A DNA stretch of 64,000 bases from CAVVYV01 sp963818205 (GTDB lineage Bacteria > Actinomycetota > Thermoleophilia > Solirubrobacterales > 70-9): contig CAWFRG010000003.1 in NCBI GenBank assembly GCA_963818205.1, positions 1 to 64,000 of the forward strand, given 5' to 3'. Made by a program: the position numbers and the translations under genes. The notes beneath the pieces are model-generated. The model had not been told where the DNA came from. It did not search any database and saw only the letters and a list, made by a program, of their open reading frames with translations. Each line of letters begins with the position of its first letter. Position 1 is the first letter of the stretch. Positions 1-9,327 of the stretch are shown one piece after another.

Positions 1-223
1 CGTTCAGCTCGGTCTCGGTCCGGGAGAGGATCTCTCGCACCTGCGCCGCCGGGCTATAGGCCCACTGGGTCTCGTCGGCGCCCGTCGCAGGCGGGGCGCC
101 CTCCTTGAAGGCGCTGAGCAGGACCAGCTTCGCATCGAAGCGGCGCGCGAACTCAGCGGCCTGCTCGACGGCCTCGGCGGCGGTCGCGGACCCATCGGTT
201 CCCACTGCGACGGTGGAAATCAC
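1..223 (-). CDS. Universal stress protein (UspA family), 3' part cut by window edge
   Basis: The minus strand from a GTG at 223 reads a typical UspA N-terminus: a hydrophobic first strand (ISTVAVGTDGS), where the GTDGS turn is the usual nucleotide-binding start, then a helix (AAEAVEQAAEFARRF) and a second strand (AKLVLLSAF). About 74 residues are visible of a family that is usually about 140 per domain; the rest lies beyond base 1. UspA proteins are cytoplasmic and often bind ATP during stress or growth arrest. No clear ribosome site precedes the GTG and the frame stays open upstream, so the start is uncertain. The neighbour on the other strand is a peroxide-defence gene, which fits a stress context. 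Confidence 0.8.
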   Translation of the reverse strand, partial: MISTVAVGTDGSATAAEAVEQAAEFARRFDAKLVLLSAFKEGAPPATGADETQWAYSPAAQVREILSRTETELN

Positions 224-423
224 CCGGGAACGAATATCACTCGGCGCGTTTACATGGGCCGTGAGGAGAGGCTGCTTCGGATCAGGGGGCCACGCACGCA
301 CGTACTCCCCGTGGGGTAGGGAAAAGATGCGCCGCCGGGCCGATGACAGCGGGCGCGCGGATCGAACGACCATTCAGGTGGCTGTCGATACAGACGGTGA
401 ACCCCAATTGGAAGGAGCGAACC

Positions 424-894
424 ATGAGTCCGACCCCGACAAGAGACAGGGTGCTCTACACCGCGGAGGCACATGTGACGGGTGGCCGGGAGCACGGGCA
501 CGGCCGCACATCGGACGGAGCCCTCGAGGTCGAGTTGCGCGTGCCCGCCGAGATGGGCGGCGAGGGAGGCGGGACGAACCCCGAAGAGCTGTTCGCGGTC
601 GGCTGGGCCGCCTGTTTCGAGAGCTCAATTGCCGGCGTCGCCCGGCGCCAGAGGCTGGACGCCGAAAAGGTCGAAGACGTCGTGATCGACTCCAAGGTGA
701 TGCTTGAGCCGAACCAGGAGAGGGGTTTCAAGCTCGCCGCCGAGCTCGCCGTCACCCTCCCCTCGATCGAGGATCAGGATCAGGCGGTCGATCTGGTCCG
801 CGCCGCAACCCACGTCTGCCCCTACTCCAACGCCGTTCGAGGCAACGTCGATGCGAAATGGACTGCAAACGGCGCTCCGGTAGACGGGGTCTGA
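424..894 (+). CDS. ohr: Organic hydroperoxide resistance protein (Ohr/OsmC family)
   Basis: 156 residues, normal for Ohr. The family reduces organic hydroperoxides with a reactive cysteine pair in the cytoplasm, re-reduced by lipoylated proteins. Both cysteines are present: Cys64 in the WAACFES context and Cys132 in VCPYSNA. The N-terminal glycine-rich stretch and the LFAVGWAAC block match Ohr better than the broader OsmC group. The start ATG at 424 is preceded by GGAAGGAG at a good distance; an upstream in-frame ATG at 343 would add an unconserved tail and is rejected. Intact, no frame break. No adjacent OhrR-type MarR regulator is visible. Confidence 0.92.
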   Translation: MSPTPTRDRVLYTAEAHVTGGREHGHGRTSDGALEVELRVPAEMGGEGGGTNPEELFAVGWAACFESSIAGVARRQRLDAEKVEDVVIDSKVMLEPNQERGFKLAAELAVTLPSIEDQDQAVDLVRAATHVCPYSNAVRGNVDAKWTANGAPVDGV

Positions 895-947
895 AGGGCG
901 GCCGGACCGCCTCGCCACTGCACAAGCGGAGATAGCCTTGTTCTAGG

Positions 948-1358
948 GTGCGAACGCGTTTGTTGATCGCAGGGGTCGTTGCGCTGATGGCGCTCGGGAG
1001 TCTGGCGCTCTGGATCGCCATACCGTTCGCCTGGCTTTGGCTCACCCGGGACCTGGAGTCCGTTGCGACGCGTTTCCTGATCGTGATCGCGGGCTGCGCA
1101 ATCACGATGGCGGCTGCAGGGGCGATTCTTTTCCGCTTGGAGGCGATCTACGCTCGGATTACGGGCTCGGCTGGCCCTGTAGCTGAGCCTCCGGGATATC
1201 TGCGTACGGTCGCCCAAGATCGGCGACCCCGCCGTCAGTTGACATTGCTCGAGACCTTCCTGGTGGTCTCCGCAGTCGTTGCAGTGGTGGCCTTGGTCGC
1301 CTGGTGGGCGTTCTTTGCCGATTCGCCGAATCCGTCGGGACCCTTGCAGCCGATTTAG
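948..1358 (+). CDS. Small integral membrane protein, unknown function
   Basis: 136 residues from a GTG start. Three hydrophobic segments are apparent: roughly residues 5-32 (with an internal WLWLTRD turn), 40-62 and 103-127. Between the second and third lies a charged, Arg-rich cytoplasmic-type stretch (residues 66-100). I do not recognise a family and see no catalytic motif. It stands alone between ohr and a tRNA gene on the other strand. The start is a guess among weak options, since no strong ribosome site is seen. Confidence 0.5.
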   Translation: MRTRLLIAGVVALMALGSLALWIAIPFAWLWLTRDLESVATRFLIVIAGCAITMAAAGAILFRLEAIYARITGSAGPVAEPPGYLRTVAQDRRPRRQLTLLETFLVVSAVVAVVALVAWWAFFADSPNPSGPLQPI

Positions 1359-1380
1359 CCGACAAGCTGCGCGCTGATAG

Positions 1381-1454
<74 letters not shown>

Positions 1455-1545
1455 CCGGCGGCTCATCGTAGAGCCTGGTCGCGAGCCATCCGAGCGGCCG
1501 GCCCGGCGCCAAGGAACGAACCTCGGAGCCTCAATCGGGACCAGC

Positions 1546-1902
1546 TCAGGTGAGCGGAACCTCGACCGCGGCGTCCAGCTTCGGGTAATAGTCCTTGACC
1601 TGATCGGCGCCGTACCTGGCTCGGAACCTCTCGACGACGCCGTCCACGGCGGCGGGATCCTCGATCGGCTTCGCGTCCGTGCGGAACTCCGCCCCATCGG
1701 CGGCCAGGCCGATCGCCGGCGTCTTCACCAGGTTCTTGTACCAGTTGCTGTCCGATCCGCCGACGGGAAGCAGGAAGAGCTTCTCACCCTCCTCGACGAA
1801 CCAGACGGGGCGGGTGCTTTCGCGACCGGACCTTCGACCGGTGACGGTGAGCTCGATCACGCTCGTGCTCTGCAGGGCGTTCCTCAGCTCTTCGAGTGCC
1901 AC
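1546..1902 (-). CDS. Deazaflavin (F420)-dependent nitroreductase-family protein
   Basis: 118 residues, starting at a GTG preceded by AGGAGG. The family (Ddn-like, split beta-barrel) uses reduced coenzyme F420 to reduce quinones or other substrates. Visible family signatures are the ELTVTGRRSGRES block near residues 17-29 and GGSDSNWYKNL near 48-58, the latter typical of the F420-binding side. The C-terminal third is less conserved. It implies that the organism makes F420, in line with the DUF2342-like gene at the right end of the window. It is divergent from the queD-like gene across a 78-base gap that holds a perfect palindrome. The substrate cannot be told from sequence. Confidence 0.8.
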   Translation of the reverse strand: MALEELRNALQSTSVIELTVTGRRSGRESTRPVWFVEEGEKLFLLPVGGSDSNWYKNLVKTPAIGLAADGAEFRTDAKPIEDPAAVDGVVERFRARYGADQVKDYYPKLDAAVEVPLT

Positions 1903-1943
1903 GGTGTCCTCCTATCAGTGCTCCGCTCGGCGAGAGGGAAGAA

Positions 1944-1955
1944 GTACGATCGTAC
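1944..1955. promoter_or_regulatory. 12-bp perfect palindrome in a divergent promoter gap
   Basis: GTACGATCGTAC is its own reverse complement and sits between the divergent starts at 1902 (minus) and 1981 (plus), about 26 bases upstream of the latter. It resembles a dimeric repressor operator. No regulator gene lies next to it, so assignment to a protein is not possible. A 12-mer palindrome can arise by chance in 64 kb, but the location favours function. Confidence 0.35.
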
Positions 1956-1980
1956 GGGTCTATGAGTTAGGAGGGTCGTT

Positions 1981-2454
1981 GTGGCGTCTCAAGATCTGAC
2001 AGACACAGATACGGCCGTCGCCAACCAAAAGCCAAGGACCAGCTCGACGACCGTGCTGGTCAGTCGTCGTGAGACGTTCAATGCGGCCCACGAGCTGCGC
2101 GACCCGGGCAAATCCGACGAGGAGAATCGGCGTCTGTTCGGGAAGTGCGCGAATCTGCACGGGCACAACTACGTCCTCGAGGTCGTCGTCGCCGGCGAGA
2201 TCCAGGATGCCACCGGCTACGTCATCGACCTGAAACAGCTTTCGGACGTCATCCATCGGCGGGTCATCCAGGATGTCGACCACCGCAACCTGAATACCGA
2301 TGTGCCGTGGCTGCAGGGGCGCATCCCGACCGCCGAGAGCCTCGCCCTGGCCTTCTGGGAGAGGATCGGCTCGGAGCTCCCGGACGGGATGTTGCGCTCG
2401 GTCCGCCTCTGGGAGACCGACAAGAACTGGGCCGAAGTTGGAGATCACGCCTGA
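1981..2454 (+). CDS. queD: 6-pyruvoyltetrahydropterin synthase / QueD-like protein
   Basis: 157 residues. The family converts dihydroneopterin triphosphate to 6-carboxy- or 6-pyruvoyl-tetrahydropterin for queuosine-type or pterin synthesis. Zinc ligands are present: the His in FNAAHEL and the pair in the NLHGHNY block. Also seen are GYVIDLKQLSDVI and the DHRNLN segment that carries catalytic residues. The GTG start at 1981 follows AGGAGGG and gives a roughly 27-residue unconserved lead before the fold starts at VLVSRRETF, so a shorter start at GTG 2059 is possible. Followed within 30 bases by a methyltransferase, GT4 and SDR in apparent operon order, without other queuosine genes, so the true product could be another pterin. 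Confidence 0.8.
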   Translation: MASQDLTDTDTAVANQKPRTSSTTVLVSRRETFNAAHELRDPGKSDEENRRLFGKCANLHGHNYVLEVVVAGEIQDATGYVIDLKQLSDVIHRRVIQDVDHRNLNTDVPWLQGRIPTAESLALAFWERIGSELPDGMLRSVRLWETDKNWAEVGDHA

Positions 2455-2479
2455 GACACCGCCCCGGCGGGGCCGGGAG

Positions 2480-3227
2480 GTGCGAAGGCGATACACCAGC
2501 GCGGACCTTCGCGTTCTCACCCGAGACGAGGCGAGACGGTTTGTTCCCCAAGGAGGAAGCGATCCGCAAATCGACACCGCCTTGGCCTGGGAGCTGCTGT
2601 ACCGGCTCGAACCGGAGCTCTACGACCGGCTTGTCAGGGCGGAGCGGCTCCACCCCGGCGTGCTCGAGTGGCTGCCGGACCGCGTCGAGCGGATCGTCGA
2701 AGTCGGCGCGGGCACGGGTCGGCTGACCCTCGAGCTGATCGACCGGGCGCAGGAGGTCGTTGCGGTCGAACCCGCGGCGCCCCTGCGCCGGGTCCTCAAT
2801 CGAAAGCTCTCAGCGGGGGACGATCGGCATCGCGTCCGGGTGATCCCCGGCTTCTTCGACGACCTGCCCGTGACCGACGACTGCGCCGACCTGGTTGTCG
2901 CATGCTCGGCTCTCACCCCCGCCAGCGGGCATGGTGGCGAGCCCGGCTTGGCGGAGATGGAGCGGGTCTGCCGGCCGGGTGGCCGCGTCGTCATCGTCTG
3001 GCCAAACAACCTCGACTGGCTCGCCGCCCATGGCTACCGGTACGCGAGCTTCGCCGGCGAGATGTTCGTCGAATTCGCCACTCACGAAGAGGCGGCCGAG
3101 CTGAGCCGAGGTCTTCTATCCGAGCGCGGTCGCGGAGGTCCGTCGTCTCGGCGAGAAGCGGGTTCCGTATGAGCTGCTGGGGATCAACCCGCCGCGCGAC
3201 CTCGCCTTCAAGGTGATGGCGCGATGA
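2480..3227 (+). CDS. Class I SAM-dependent methyltransferase (frame break near 3105)
   Basis: A Rossmann-type methyltransferase: motif I is IVEVGAGTGRLTLEL, followed by the acidic VVAVEPA strand, then ADLVVACSAL and the late GGRVVIVWP strand. The reading frame shifts once near 3105. After the shift the protein continues EVFYPSAVAEV to a natural end in KVMAR, with a TGA at 3225-3227 overlapping the next ATG. This shows the break is a single-base error and not a true C-terminus. The start is either GTG 2480 or TTG 2438 just inside queD. The target is unknown; the fused-operon setting with a glycosyltransferase and SDR suggests modification of a small molecule or sugar. Confidence 0.72.
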
Positions 3228-4319
3228 AGATCGCGATCATCGCGCCGCTCGTTGCACCGATCCGCGAGCCGCAGCGCGGTGGGTCACAGGCATTCGTTTC
3301 CGACCTCGCGCGCGGGCTTCTCGACAGGGGTAACGAGGTGCACCTCTACGCCGCCTCCGGATCGGACGTGCCGGGCATTCCGGTGATCGACGCCGGGGTC
3401 GATCACCGGTCGCTGAGTGCCACGCTCTACCGAGCTTCCGGCGCCGCCGCTCGCGAGCCGGCCGCGGCCGAGCAGCGCGTTCGCCCGCGTCTTCGCCGCT
3501 GTGCGTGACGACCGATACGACGTCATCCACAACCACGCCTTCGACGCGCCCGCGATCAGCCTCGCCACCGCGCTGCACGCGCCGGTCGTGCACACGCTCC
3601 ACCTACCCCCGGACGACGCGGTCGCCGACGCGCTTCGTCAGGCGGCGCGGTCCGACGCCCCGCCAACGGTTGCCGGGGTGTCCGCGTTCCAGGCCGACGC
3701 CTGGCGCCGGGTCGTCCCGGTCGACGCGATCCTCCCGCCTTCCGTGCCGACCGGCCTGATCAACTGGTCGCCGGCAGCCGGGGATGGCGCCGTCTTCGCG
3801 GGCAGGTTGAGCCCGGAGAAGGGGGCAGCCGAGGCGATCGACATCGCCCAGGCGGCGGGAGTCCGGATCGATCTTTACGGCGACAGCTACGACGCCGAAT
3901 ACGCCCGAGAGCGGATCGACCCGCGACGGGCCGAGCCAGGGGTCAGAGTTCATCCAGCTGTGCCGCGATCGTCACTCTGGGAGGCGATGGCTCGCGCGGC
4001 CGTCGTTCTGTTCCCGGCAAGGTGGGAGGAGCCCTTTGGGATGGTTGCCGCTGAAGCGCAGGCGTGCGGGACCCCCGTCGTCGCCTTCAACCGCGGCGCA
4101 CTCGGCGAGGTGATCGTCGACGAGCTGACCGGCTTCCTCGTCGCTCCCGACGACATCGACGCCGCGGCTGATGCTGTTGGAAGGTCGACCGGACTGTCGC
4201 GCTCGGAATGCCGCGCCCATGCCGAACGCAGCCTGGATCTCGAGCGCAGTCTCGACGTTCACGAACAGCTGTACCGGCGAGCTGTCGGCGCTGGTGCCGG
4301 GGCCGCAGCCCATGGTTGA
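3224..4319 (+). CDS. Glycosyltransferase family 4 (frame break near 3450)
   Basis: N-terminal half: KIAIIAPLVAPIREPQRGG with the gly-rich loop that binds the acceptor side, then DVIHNHAFDAP. C-terminal half: AVFAGRLSPEKGAAEAI, the donor-binding EPFGMVAAEAQACG block with the conserved GT4 E-x7-E pair, and GALGEVI. About 360 residues once a single frame break between roughly 3430 and 3470 is repaired. The family moves a sugar from an NDP-sugar with retention of configuration, usually at the inner face of the membrane. The start ATG overlaps the upstream stop (ATGA), so translation is coupled to the methyltransferase. The acceptor is unknown. Confidence 0.8.
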
Positions 4320-5038
4320 GTCGAGGCATTGGCTTGCGGGACGGTTGGCGGTGGTCACGGGGGCCAGCCGCGGGATCGGCGCCGCCACCGCCGAGGCAAT
4401 GGCGGCCGCCGGCGCTCACGTCGTCCTGGCCGCCCGCGACGGCGGGGCCCTCGACGGCGTCGCCGGACGCATCCGCGATCGGCGGTGGCGAGGCGACGCC
4501 GGTGCCGACGGACGTGAGCGATGCTGACGAAGTCGAGCGCCTTTTCGCGGCCGTCGAAGGAACCGGGAGTCTCGGGGCTCTCGTCTGCGCGGCCGGGGCA
4601 TTGAAGTCGGAGCCGTTCGCGGAGATAACGCCGGAGACGTGGGCAGAAACGCTCGATGTCAACCTCACCGGGTCGTTTCTCTGTTGCCGGGCAGCGTTCA
4701 TTGCCATGCGCCGGTCCGGCGAGGGGCGGATCGTCAACATCGGCTCGCTCTCGGGGGTCTACGCGACCGAGAAGTTCCCGGGGCTCGCCGCATACAACGT
4801 CTCCAAGTACGGAGTGATCGGTCTGACCGAGGCGATCGCAGCCGAGGGCAAGGAGGATGGCATCAGCGCGATTTGCGTAAGTCCGGGCGCCGTCGACACC
4901 CCGATGATGCGTCAGGCCAATCCCGCGCTGCGTCCCGGCCTCACACCCGACGATGTCGCCGCGCTGATCGTCGCGTTGCTTGACAGCGCCCTCGCTCCGG
5001 CCAGCGGGGCGAACATCCCCCTCTTCTCAAACGCCTAG
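4312..5038 (+). CDS. Short-chain dehydrogenase/reductase (frame break near 4480)
   Basis: Classical SDR. The cofactor loop is TGASRGIGAA near residue 18, then the structural CAAGAL (NNAG-like) element, NIGSLSG with the catalytic Ser, the YNVSKYG catalytic pair, and SPGAVDTPM after it. About 240 residues when one frame break in the stretch after AGRIR (around 4480) is repaired. It starts at ATG 4312, eight bases inside the end of the GT4 gene. The alcohol or ketone substrate cannot be read from sequence. Its coupling to GT4 suggests a shared pathway. Confidence 0.82.
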
Positions 5039-5054
5039 CGGGGGCATCGACGCC

Positions 5055-6311
5055 TCACTGCGCCAGCGACCACAGGTCAACGCGCTCGTCGGCGAGCTGG
5101 CCACCGGCGGGTCGGGCTCGGATCGCGACGAGGCGCCCGGAGGCCGCCATCTCCCCGTCGGTGTCCAACTCCGGGTCGCCGCCCCGGTCGAGGCCGACTG
5201 CTGCTTGCAGCAGCCCTTCCTGCAGGTAGAAGCCGATCAGCTTTCCTTCCTCCAGGCTCCCGCGGATGACGAAGTCGTCCCACTTGGTGGCATGGCCGAC
5301 GTACTCGAGCTTGTGCTCGTACTGATCGGACCAGAAGCTGTGGATGTAGTCATATGGAGCGGTGGATCCGAGCATCGACCTGGCCGCGGCGCGGCCCATT
5401 TTTTCGCCGTTGTTGTAGTGCTCGACACGAACTCGCCCGAACACCGGGTGGAGGTGGTTCGCGACATCGCCGGCCGCGTAGACGTCGGCGGCGCTGGCGC
5501 GACAGAGCTCGTCCACGAGGATCCCGTTCTCCTGCGCGACCGTTGAGGCGAAGGTCGGTACCTCGGGCTCGATCCCGATGCCGACCACTGCGAAGTCGCA
5601 TGGGATGCGATCGCCGTTCCCGGTCACCGCGGCCTCCACCCGATCGGTCCCCTCAAACGCGGCGATCTGAGTTTCGGCCAGCAGCTCGACTCCGTTCGCG
5701 CGATGGAACGAGCCGATCACCGCGCCGACCTCCTTGCCGAGAACCCTTTCGAGGGGCACGCTCTGGGGAAAGGCCGCGGTCACCCGAACCCCGAGCTGCG
5801 TCAGGGAGGCCGCCACCTCACAGCCGATGAAGCTCATGCCCACGACCACCGCGTGCCGATCAGCTCCGACTTCACGCTTGATCGCGTCGCACTCCGCCAC
5901 CGTTCGAAGCTGGTGGATCCCGGGCAGCTCGGCCCCCGGAACGTCGAGCCGCCGGTTCCGCCCCCCGGTGGCGATCAGGATCTGCTGATACTCGATCTCC
6001 TCGCCCGAGTCCAGGACCACGTTGTGCGCGGCGGGATCCACGGAGCGAACGGTCGATTCGAGTCTTTCCACGTCCTGCTCCTTCCACCAGTCGGCAGGTC
6101 TGACGTACCAGCCGTCGAGATCCTCCTCCGACCGGAGGTAGGTCTTGGACAGCGGAGGACGGCCAAATGGGATGCCCGGCTCGCGGCCGATGATCACGAC
6201 CCGGCCCTGAAAACCCTCATCCCGAAGAGTCGCCGCGGCGTTGCCTCCGGCAAGACCGCCACCGAGGATCATGATCGGCTTACCACCGTCTCGCGCAGGC
6301 ATCGAGCGCAT
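5055..6311 (-). CDS. FAD-dependent pyridine nucleotide oxidoreductase (ferredoxin reductase type)
   Basis: Up to 418 residues, intact. The FAD site is MILGGGLAGGNAAATL near residue 14; the PFGRPPLSK block is typical of BphA4/PdR ferredoxin reductases. Then comes the second FAD element ILIATGGR, the NAD(P) loop VVVGMSFIGCEVAASL, and the FAD-binding DVYAAGDVAN. The C-terminal reductase domain contains FWSDQYEHKLEYVG, also typical. The family passes electrons from NAD(P)H to a small ferredoxin or rubredoxin, but no ferredoxin gene is adjacent. The first Met is uncertain (residues 1, 4 or 14 are all possible). Confidence 0.85.
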   Translation of the reverse strand: MRSMPARDGGKPIMILGGGLAGGNAAATLRDEGFQGRVVIIGREPGIPFGRPPLSKTYLRSEEDLDGWYVRPADWWKEQDVERLESTVRSVDPAAHNVVLDSGEEIEYQQILIATGGRNRRLDVPGAELPGIHQLRTVAECDAIKREVGADRHAVVVGMSFIGCEVAASLTQLGVRVTAAFPQSVPLERVLGKEVGAVIGSFHRANGVELLAETQIAAFEGTDRVEAAVTGNGDRIPCDFAVVGIGIEPEVPTFASTVAQENGILVDELCRASAADVYAAGDVANHLHPVFGRVRVEHYNNGEKMGRAAARSMLGSTAPYDYIHSFWSDQYEHKLEYVGHATKWDDFVIRGSLEEGKLIGFYLQEGLLQAAVGLDRGGDPELDTDGEMAASGRLVAIRARPAGGQLADERVDLWSLAQ

Positions 6312-6358
6312 TCTGCCAGCGCCTTCAGCGATGCAGAACCAGACGCACGGCCCCTGCG

Positions 6359-7024
6359 CTACGCGGGCTCGTAGAGGCTCTCTCCGGCGAGCCTCTGGCC
6401 CTTGTTGGTCCAGAGGCTGACCTCGAGGTAGAGGTCATCGGGGAAGCCCTTGACCGCGTCGACCGCGATCAGGGTGAAGCGCTCGTCGCTGACCGGGGTC
6501 TGGTCAACGACATCGCCGTCGAGCTCCGCGGTGGCCGCCTGGGCGCCGCGAATCAGCGGCGTGCCCCAGACCAGGGTGACGTCGCCGCGGCGCTCACCCT
6601 CGCCGTGCCAGGTCCCGACCACCTCATCGTTCAGGTCGATCTGCCAGTCGGGGTTGGTGTCCGCGGTCTGGTCGGTGAAGTCGGCGGTTGCGCGGAAGTC
6701 CCCGGGCTCGCCCTCCTCGGGGCGGACGAAGGAGACGTAGCCGAAGTACTCGCTCGGCCTCGGCGCTCCGTCGACCGGCGCCACCGCCGGCACATAGACG
6801 CGGCCCCCCCAGCTGCGCTCCGGGAACCAGGTGACCTCGCCGGGAGGGCCGCCGGCCTCGGAGACGTGCGGCTCGCAGGCCTTGGCCAACTCATCTCGGA
6901 GGCGCTGCGCGTGCCGGCCATAGGGAAGGCCCTCGACGCTGGCGTCGGCGATGAACCGGGGGAAGGGTCGGGCGAGCGGTGGGCTCACGGGCGGGGACAC
7001 TAGTCGAGCGGCGCCGCCCGACAT
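6359..7024 (-). CDS. Conserved-looking cytoplasmic protein of unknown function
   Basis: 221 residues, intact, no signal peptide or membrane segment. The first ~25 residues are proline-rich. The rest looks beta-rich and acidic, with aromatic-rich strands (PSEYFGYVSFVRPEE, PDWQIDLNDEVVGTWHGE) ending in DDLYLEVSLWTNKG. I do not recognise the family. The acidic composition and single-domain size suggest a soluble globular protein. It ends 47 bases from the FAD oxidoreductase start, on the same strand and upstream of it, so the two may be co-transcribed. Confidence 0.6.
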   Translation of the reverse strand: MSGGAARLVSPPVSPPLARPFPRFIADASVEGLPYGRHAQRLRDELAKACEPHVSEAGGPPGEVTWFPERSWGGRVYVPAVAPVDGAPRPSEYFGYVSFVRPEEGEPGDFRATADFTDQTADTNPDWQIDLNDEVVGTWHGEGERRGDVTLVWGTPLIRGAQAATAELDGDVVDQTPVSDERFTLIAVDAVKGFPDDLYLEVSLWTNKGQRLAGESLYEPA

Positions 7025-7043
7025 AAGACGAGCGCGCTACCCG

Positions 7044-8092
7044 CTAGGACAAAGCCTCCCGTAGCTCAGAGGCCGCGCGCTCTGGCGGGTAGATGTTGAG
7101 CTCGACCTCGGTGGACATCTCGAAGCCGGCGCGGATCCCGATCCGGGGGGCGATGTCGAGGTGCCAGTGGAACTGCTCCACTCCCCGGGGGGCGGTCCGC
7201 ACCCAGAGGTTGAGCTGGGGGAGCCCGTCGAAGCGCGAGGCGAGCGCCCTGATCGCGGTGCCCAGCATCGCCGTCCCAACCTCGCCGTCCTCCTCGAAGC
7301 TGGGGTTGGCCCGCCGCGGCGCCAGCCGTAGCTCGAACGGCGAGCGCGAGGCCCAGGGGCAGACGAGCACCGCGTCGTCGTCGATCGCCACCAGCCGCTC
7401 CTTCCGCCGGACTTCCTCGGTGACGATGTCGGAGAGCAGGTCGCCACCAGCGGTGCGCTCGTGGTAGGCGCTGAAGCGCTCGCGCTCGCGGGCAACGGCA
7501 GCGGGGACGAAGCCGAGCCCATAGAGCTGGGCGTGGCTGTGCTCGAGCGAGGCGCCGGCGTCGCGACCCTCGTTGACGATCAGCTGCAGGTAGGCCGAGT
7601 CGCTGCGATAGCGCGCGCATCCGGACGCGCCAGCCGGCGACCGCTGCGCGGAGCTCATCGTCGGTGAGGTCGGCGAGCGAGACCCGGTGCTGGGGCGAGT
7701 GGATGATCACCTCGTGGTGTCCGGTCGCCGGGAGCGAGGAGAAGAGGTCGGGCTCGGCGCCTCGGGCCGCCGCCCGGAGGGGGTCGGCGCTCGCCGAGAA
7801 GCCGGTCTCGGCGTCGGGCTCATCCCGCTCCTTCGCCTCGGCGACCGCCGGATAGAGGTTGGGGACGGCGCGGACCCGCCAGCCGGGGCTGTCGGCGGGG
7901 CCCGCCGCCCGGACGGTCCGCCCAGGTCTCGGGCGGGGTCCGGTCCTCGCGGCCCTCGCAGAAGGGACAGTCCTCCGCCTTCGCCGGCGGGCGCTCGGAG
8001 ACGAACTCGATCGGCCGCTCGGCGCGGGCCGGCGCCAGGATCGTCCGCAGGCCGGTGAGCTGATCGATCCGGATCTCGGGGTCGGCGCTCAC
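7044..8092 (-). CDS. galT: Galactose-1-phosphate uridylyltransferase-like HIT protein (several frame breaks)
   Basis: Pieces in three frames together make one GalT of about 345 residues. They are an N-terminal DPEIRIDQLTGLRTILAP with the CPFCEG zinc pair, a middle HHEVIIHSPQH, and a C-terminal part with the active HIT-type motif LEHSHAQLYG, where the second His would carry the UMP. The end contains FHWHLDIAPRIG, typical of the last zinc or substrate His cluster. Frame breaks fall near 7850 and between 7620 and 7680. Start GTG 8092 overlaps the GNAT stop by GTGA. In Actinobacteria such proteins may act on other nucleotidyl sugars. Confidence 0.75.
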
Positions 8093-8540
8093 AGCGCCTT
8101 CCTCATTCGCAACGTGCTCGATCCCCTCCTCGATGAAGGTCTCGCCCTCCGCCACGTACCCTTCGGCGGCGTAGAAGTCCTCGGCCCGGCGCTGGGCGTG
8201 CAGCAGCATCCCCGATGCGCCCTGGCGCCGAGCCTCATCCTCGGCGGCCTCCAGCAGCCTGCGGCCGACCCCCGCGCCCCGGTACGGGCGCTCGACCGCC
8301 ATTCGCTCCAGCTTGCACTCGCCGATCACAGGAACCGCAACCGACAGGTAGCGATCACGACGCGGTCGATCCAGGGCGACGATCTGGGTCGCCTCGTCGT
8401 CGAGCGCGTCGAGCTCCGCCTCTGCGGTCGACGCCCTGCTCGTCGCAGAAGACCCGCACCCGGAGGTCCATCGCCGCCTGCACCTCGGCGGCGTCGCGGG
8501 CCGGCCGCGCGGTCAGGGTGAGGCGGGAGCCGGCGCTCAA
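8089..8540 (-). CDS. GNAT-family N-acetyltransferase (frame breaks)
   Basis: The N-terminal part has MDLRVRVFCDEQGV, a signature of the small GNAT group related to ElaA. The acetyl-CoA binding part follows in another frame: LERMAVERPYRGAGVGRRLLEAAE, with the R/Q-x-x-G-x-G/A pyrophosphate loop. Near 8106 one extra base removes the natural stop; with it deleted the protein ends in AMRKAL and a TGA that overlaps the galT GTG. Without this repair the sequence looks like a GNAT-GalT fusion. A second break lies between 8340 and 8440. About 150 residues, normal for the family. Substrate unknown; a TTG start is likely. Confidence 0.72.
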
Positions 8541-8544
8541 GCAG

Positions 8545-9322
8545 TCAGCGGCCGACCGCGGCGGCCTTCGCTCTGATCTCGGTGAACGCCTCGATCAGAT
8601 CGATCGGCAGCGGGAAGACGATCGTCGTGTTCTGGTTGACGCCCATCTCGAGAAGAGTCTGCAGGTAGCGCAGCTGCAGGGTCGCCGGGTTCTTGGAGAT
8701 GATCTCGGCGGCCTGAGCGAGCTTCTCGGCGGCCTGGAACTCGCCCTCGGCGTTGATGATCTTCGCCCGCCGCTCTCGCTCGGCCTCGGCCTGGCGCGCC
8801 ATCGCCCGCTGCATCTGCTCGGGGATCTCGACGTCCTTGATCTCGACCGTGGTCACCTTCACGCCCCAGGGCTCGGTCTGCTCGTCGATGATCTTCTGCA
8901 GGCTCCTCGTTGAGGCGCTCGCGCTCGGCGAGCAGCGTGTCGAGCTCCGCCTTGCCGAGCACCGAGCGCAGCGTCGTCTGGGCGATCTGCGAGGTGGCGA
9001 GGAGGAAGTTCTCGACCTCGACGATCGCGTTGTTCGGGTCGATCACCCGGAAGTAGCAGACGGCGTTGACGCGAGCCGGGACGTTGTCGCGGGTGATCAC
9101 CTCCTGCGGCGGGATGTTGAGGGTCACCGTCCGCAGGTCGACCCGGACCATCCGGTCGATGATCGGGATCAGCAGGATCAGTCCCGGGCCCTTCTGGGCG
9201 ATCAGGCGCCCGAGCCGGAAGATCACCCCGCGCTCGTACTCGCGCAGCACCCGGATCGAGGAGCCGAGGAAGATCAGCACGAAGAAGGCAATCACTACGA
9301 CGATGCCGATCGCTACCGCCAT
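8545..9322 (-). CDS. Slipin / stomatin-like SPFH membrane protein (frame break near 8900)
   Basis: An N-terminal membrane segment (residues 1-22) is followed by the SPFH domain: REYERGVIFRLGR, the RTVTLNIPPQEVITRDN block and FRVIDPNNAIVEVENF. After the break near 8900 the coiled-coil part continues with GVKVTTVEIKDVEIPEQMQ and a heptad-like Ala/Glu helix. It ends in LIEAFTEIRAKAAAVGR. About 258 residues in total. These proteins form oligomeric scaffolds on the cytoplasmic membrane. The upstream neighbour, an NfeD protein, is the standard partner of this family, which supports both calls. Confidence 0.88.
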
Positions 9323-9327
9323 GGCAC

